DNA from: Aliidiomarina halalkaliphila
GTDB taxonomy: Bacteria; Pseudomonadota; Gammaproteobacteria; Enterobacterales; Alteromonadaceae
Assembly (NCBI RefSeq): GCF_007096385.1
Contig: NZ_VJWL01000005.1
Location: 52,990-116,989 of the forward strand
Length of the DNA: 64,000 nt
Direction: 5' to 3'
The notes under the pieces are model-generated. The model was not told the origin of the DNA and searched no databases. It saw only the letters and a list, made by a program, of their open reading frames with translations. The translations under genes and the position numbers were made by a program. Shown in pieces: positions 63,821-64,000 of the stretch (position 1 is the first letter of the stretch; each line of letters begins with the position of its first letter).

Positions 63821-64000
63821 ATGCTGACTAAACGATACCGTTAATTTAACTGAATTGTATCATTCAGCACCTCGAACAGGTGAGTTTCTTTGCGAAATCA
63901 AAAGAATTACGTGAGTGCAGTACCCAACGCTCCGACACACATCCATGTGGGGGGCTTCCAGCTCGGCATCCATGCCTCGCGTTCGGACCTGAAGTTGCAA
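63821..64000. other. Region upstream of murB with short inverted repeats
   Basis: No gene is supported here. It contains CACCT/AGGTG (63868-63882), CTGAAT/ATTCAG (63851-63866), and two small palindromes that share the core CATCCATG: CACATCCATGTG (63938-63949) and GGCATCCATGCC (63965-63976). It may hold the murB promoter and the edge of a structured repeat that continues past the window. A minus-strand TACAAT (in the CTGAAT/ATTCAG repeat) is a possible -10. Confidence 0.45.

Noticed and set aside
63911..64000. Possible GTG-start gene at the right edge, reading MSAVPNAP...
   Set aside because: No ribosome-binding site, only 30 codons visible, and the sequence is better explained by inverted repeats.

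Overview
The window is a contiguous stretch of chromosome from a gammaproteobacterium, most probably a marine or halophilic member of the Alteromonadales and plausibly near Idiomarina/Aliidiomarina. That placement is inferred from gene order and protein resemblance, not from a search. Supporting signs are the carboxynorspermidine polyamine route, a sodium-coupled transporter, a K+/H+ antiporter, a PutA at the left edge with proC and proBA further in, and housekeeping clusters in gammaproteobacterial order. Coding density is high and most genes are ordinary core functions. I see no transposase, integrase, CRISPR array, toxin-antitoxin pair or prophage.

Layout. 1-5.2 kb: the 3' part of putA, a 55-residue membrane peptide gene, rlmD and a YaiI-family gene. 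5.2-9.0 kb: two convergent c-di-GMP genes (GAF-GGDEF-EAL and MASE1-GGDEF). 9.1-13.1 kb: an acyl-CoA dehydrogenase with a PsrA-like operator, and a GspA-type ATPase carrying a GspB-like C-terminus. 13.3-17.2 kb: the cca, folK, folB, plsY, tsaD cluster. 17.4-27.0 kb: pilT, then yggS-proC-yggT-DUF4426, an inverted K+/H+ antiporter, rdgB-hemW, trmB and mutY-yggX. 27.1-29.7 kb: proB-proA and a tRNA-Phe with its own strong promoter and terminator.

29.7-31.1 kb is the most foreign-looking part. It is AT-rich, lies directly behind the tRNA gene, and holds three small exported or membrane genes that I do not recognise, the first two apparently one gene split by a frameshift. 31.1-33.7 kb carries small accessory genes (YccF, YciI, an isoprenylcysteine-methyltransferase-like protein, a VOC protein, an SGNH hydrolase). 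33.8-39.2 kb holds a translationally coupled FAD-dehydrogenase/ThDP-enzyme operon of unknown substrate, followed by WYL and LysR regulators.

39.4-52.8 kb: GNAT, dGTPase, RsuA, a DUF2256 microprotein with an Fe-S cryptochrome/photolyase, glutamate dehydrogenase, FadH, a membrane protein coupled to a PQQ sugar dehydrogenase, two hypotheticals, a flavin monooxygenase, a YjdM protein and a DUF4442 protein. 53.0-63.8 kb: an SNF-family transporter, TmcA, a lipoprotein prolyl oligopeptidase, the carboxynorspermidine pair, then coaX, birA and murB. The last 180 bases hold short inverted repeats and no convincing gene.

The genes linked most clearly are proB/proA/proC against putA (proline synthesis and breakdown), the fatty-acid enzymes, the c-di-GMP pair, and the polyamine pair. 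The best candidates for something little described are the post-tRNA AT-rich trio, the GspA-GspB fusion, the FAD/ThDP operon, and the DUF2256-photolyase pair.
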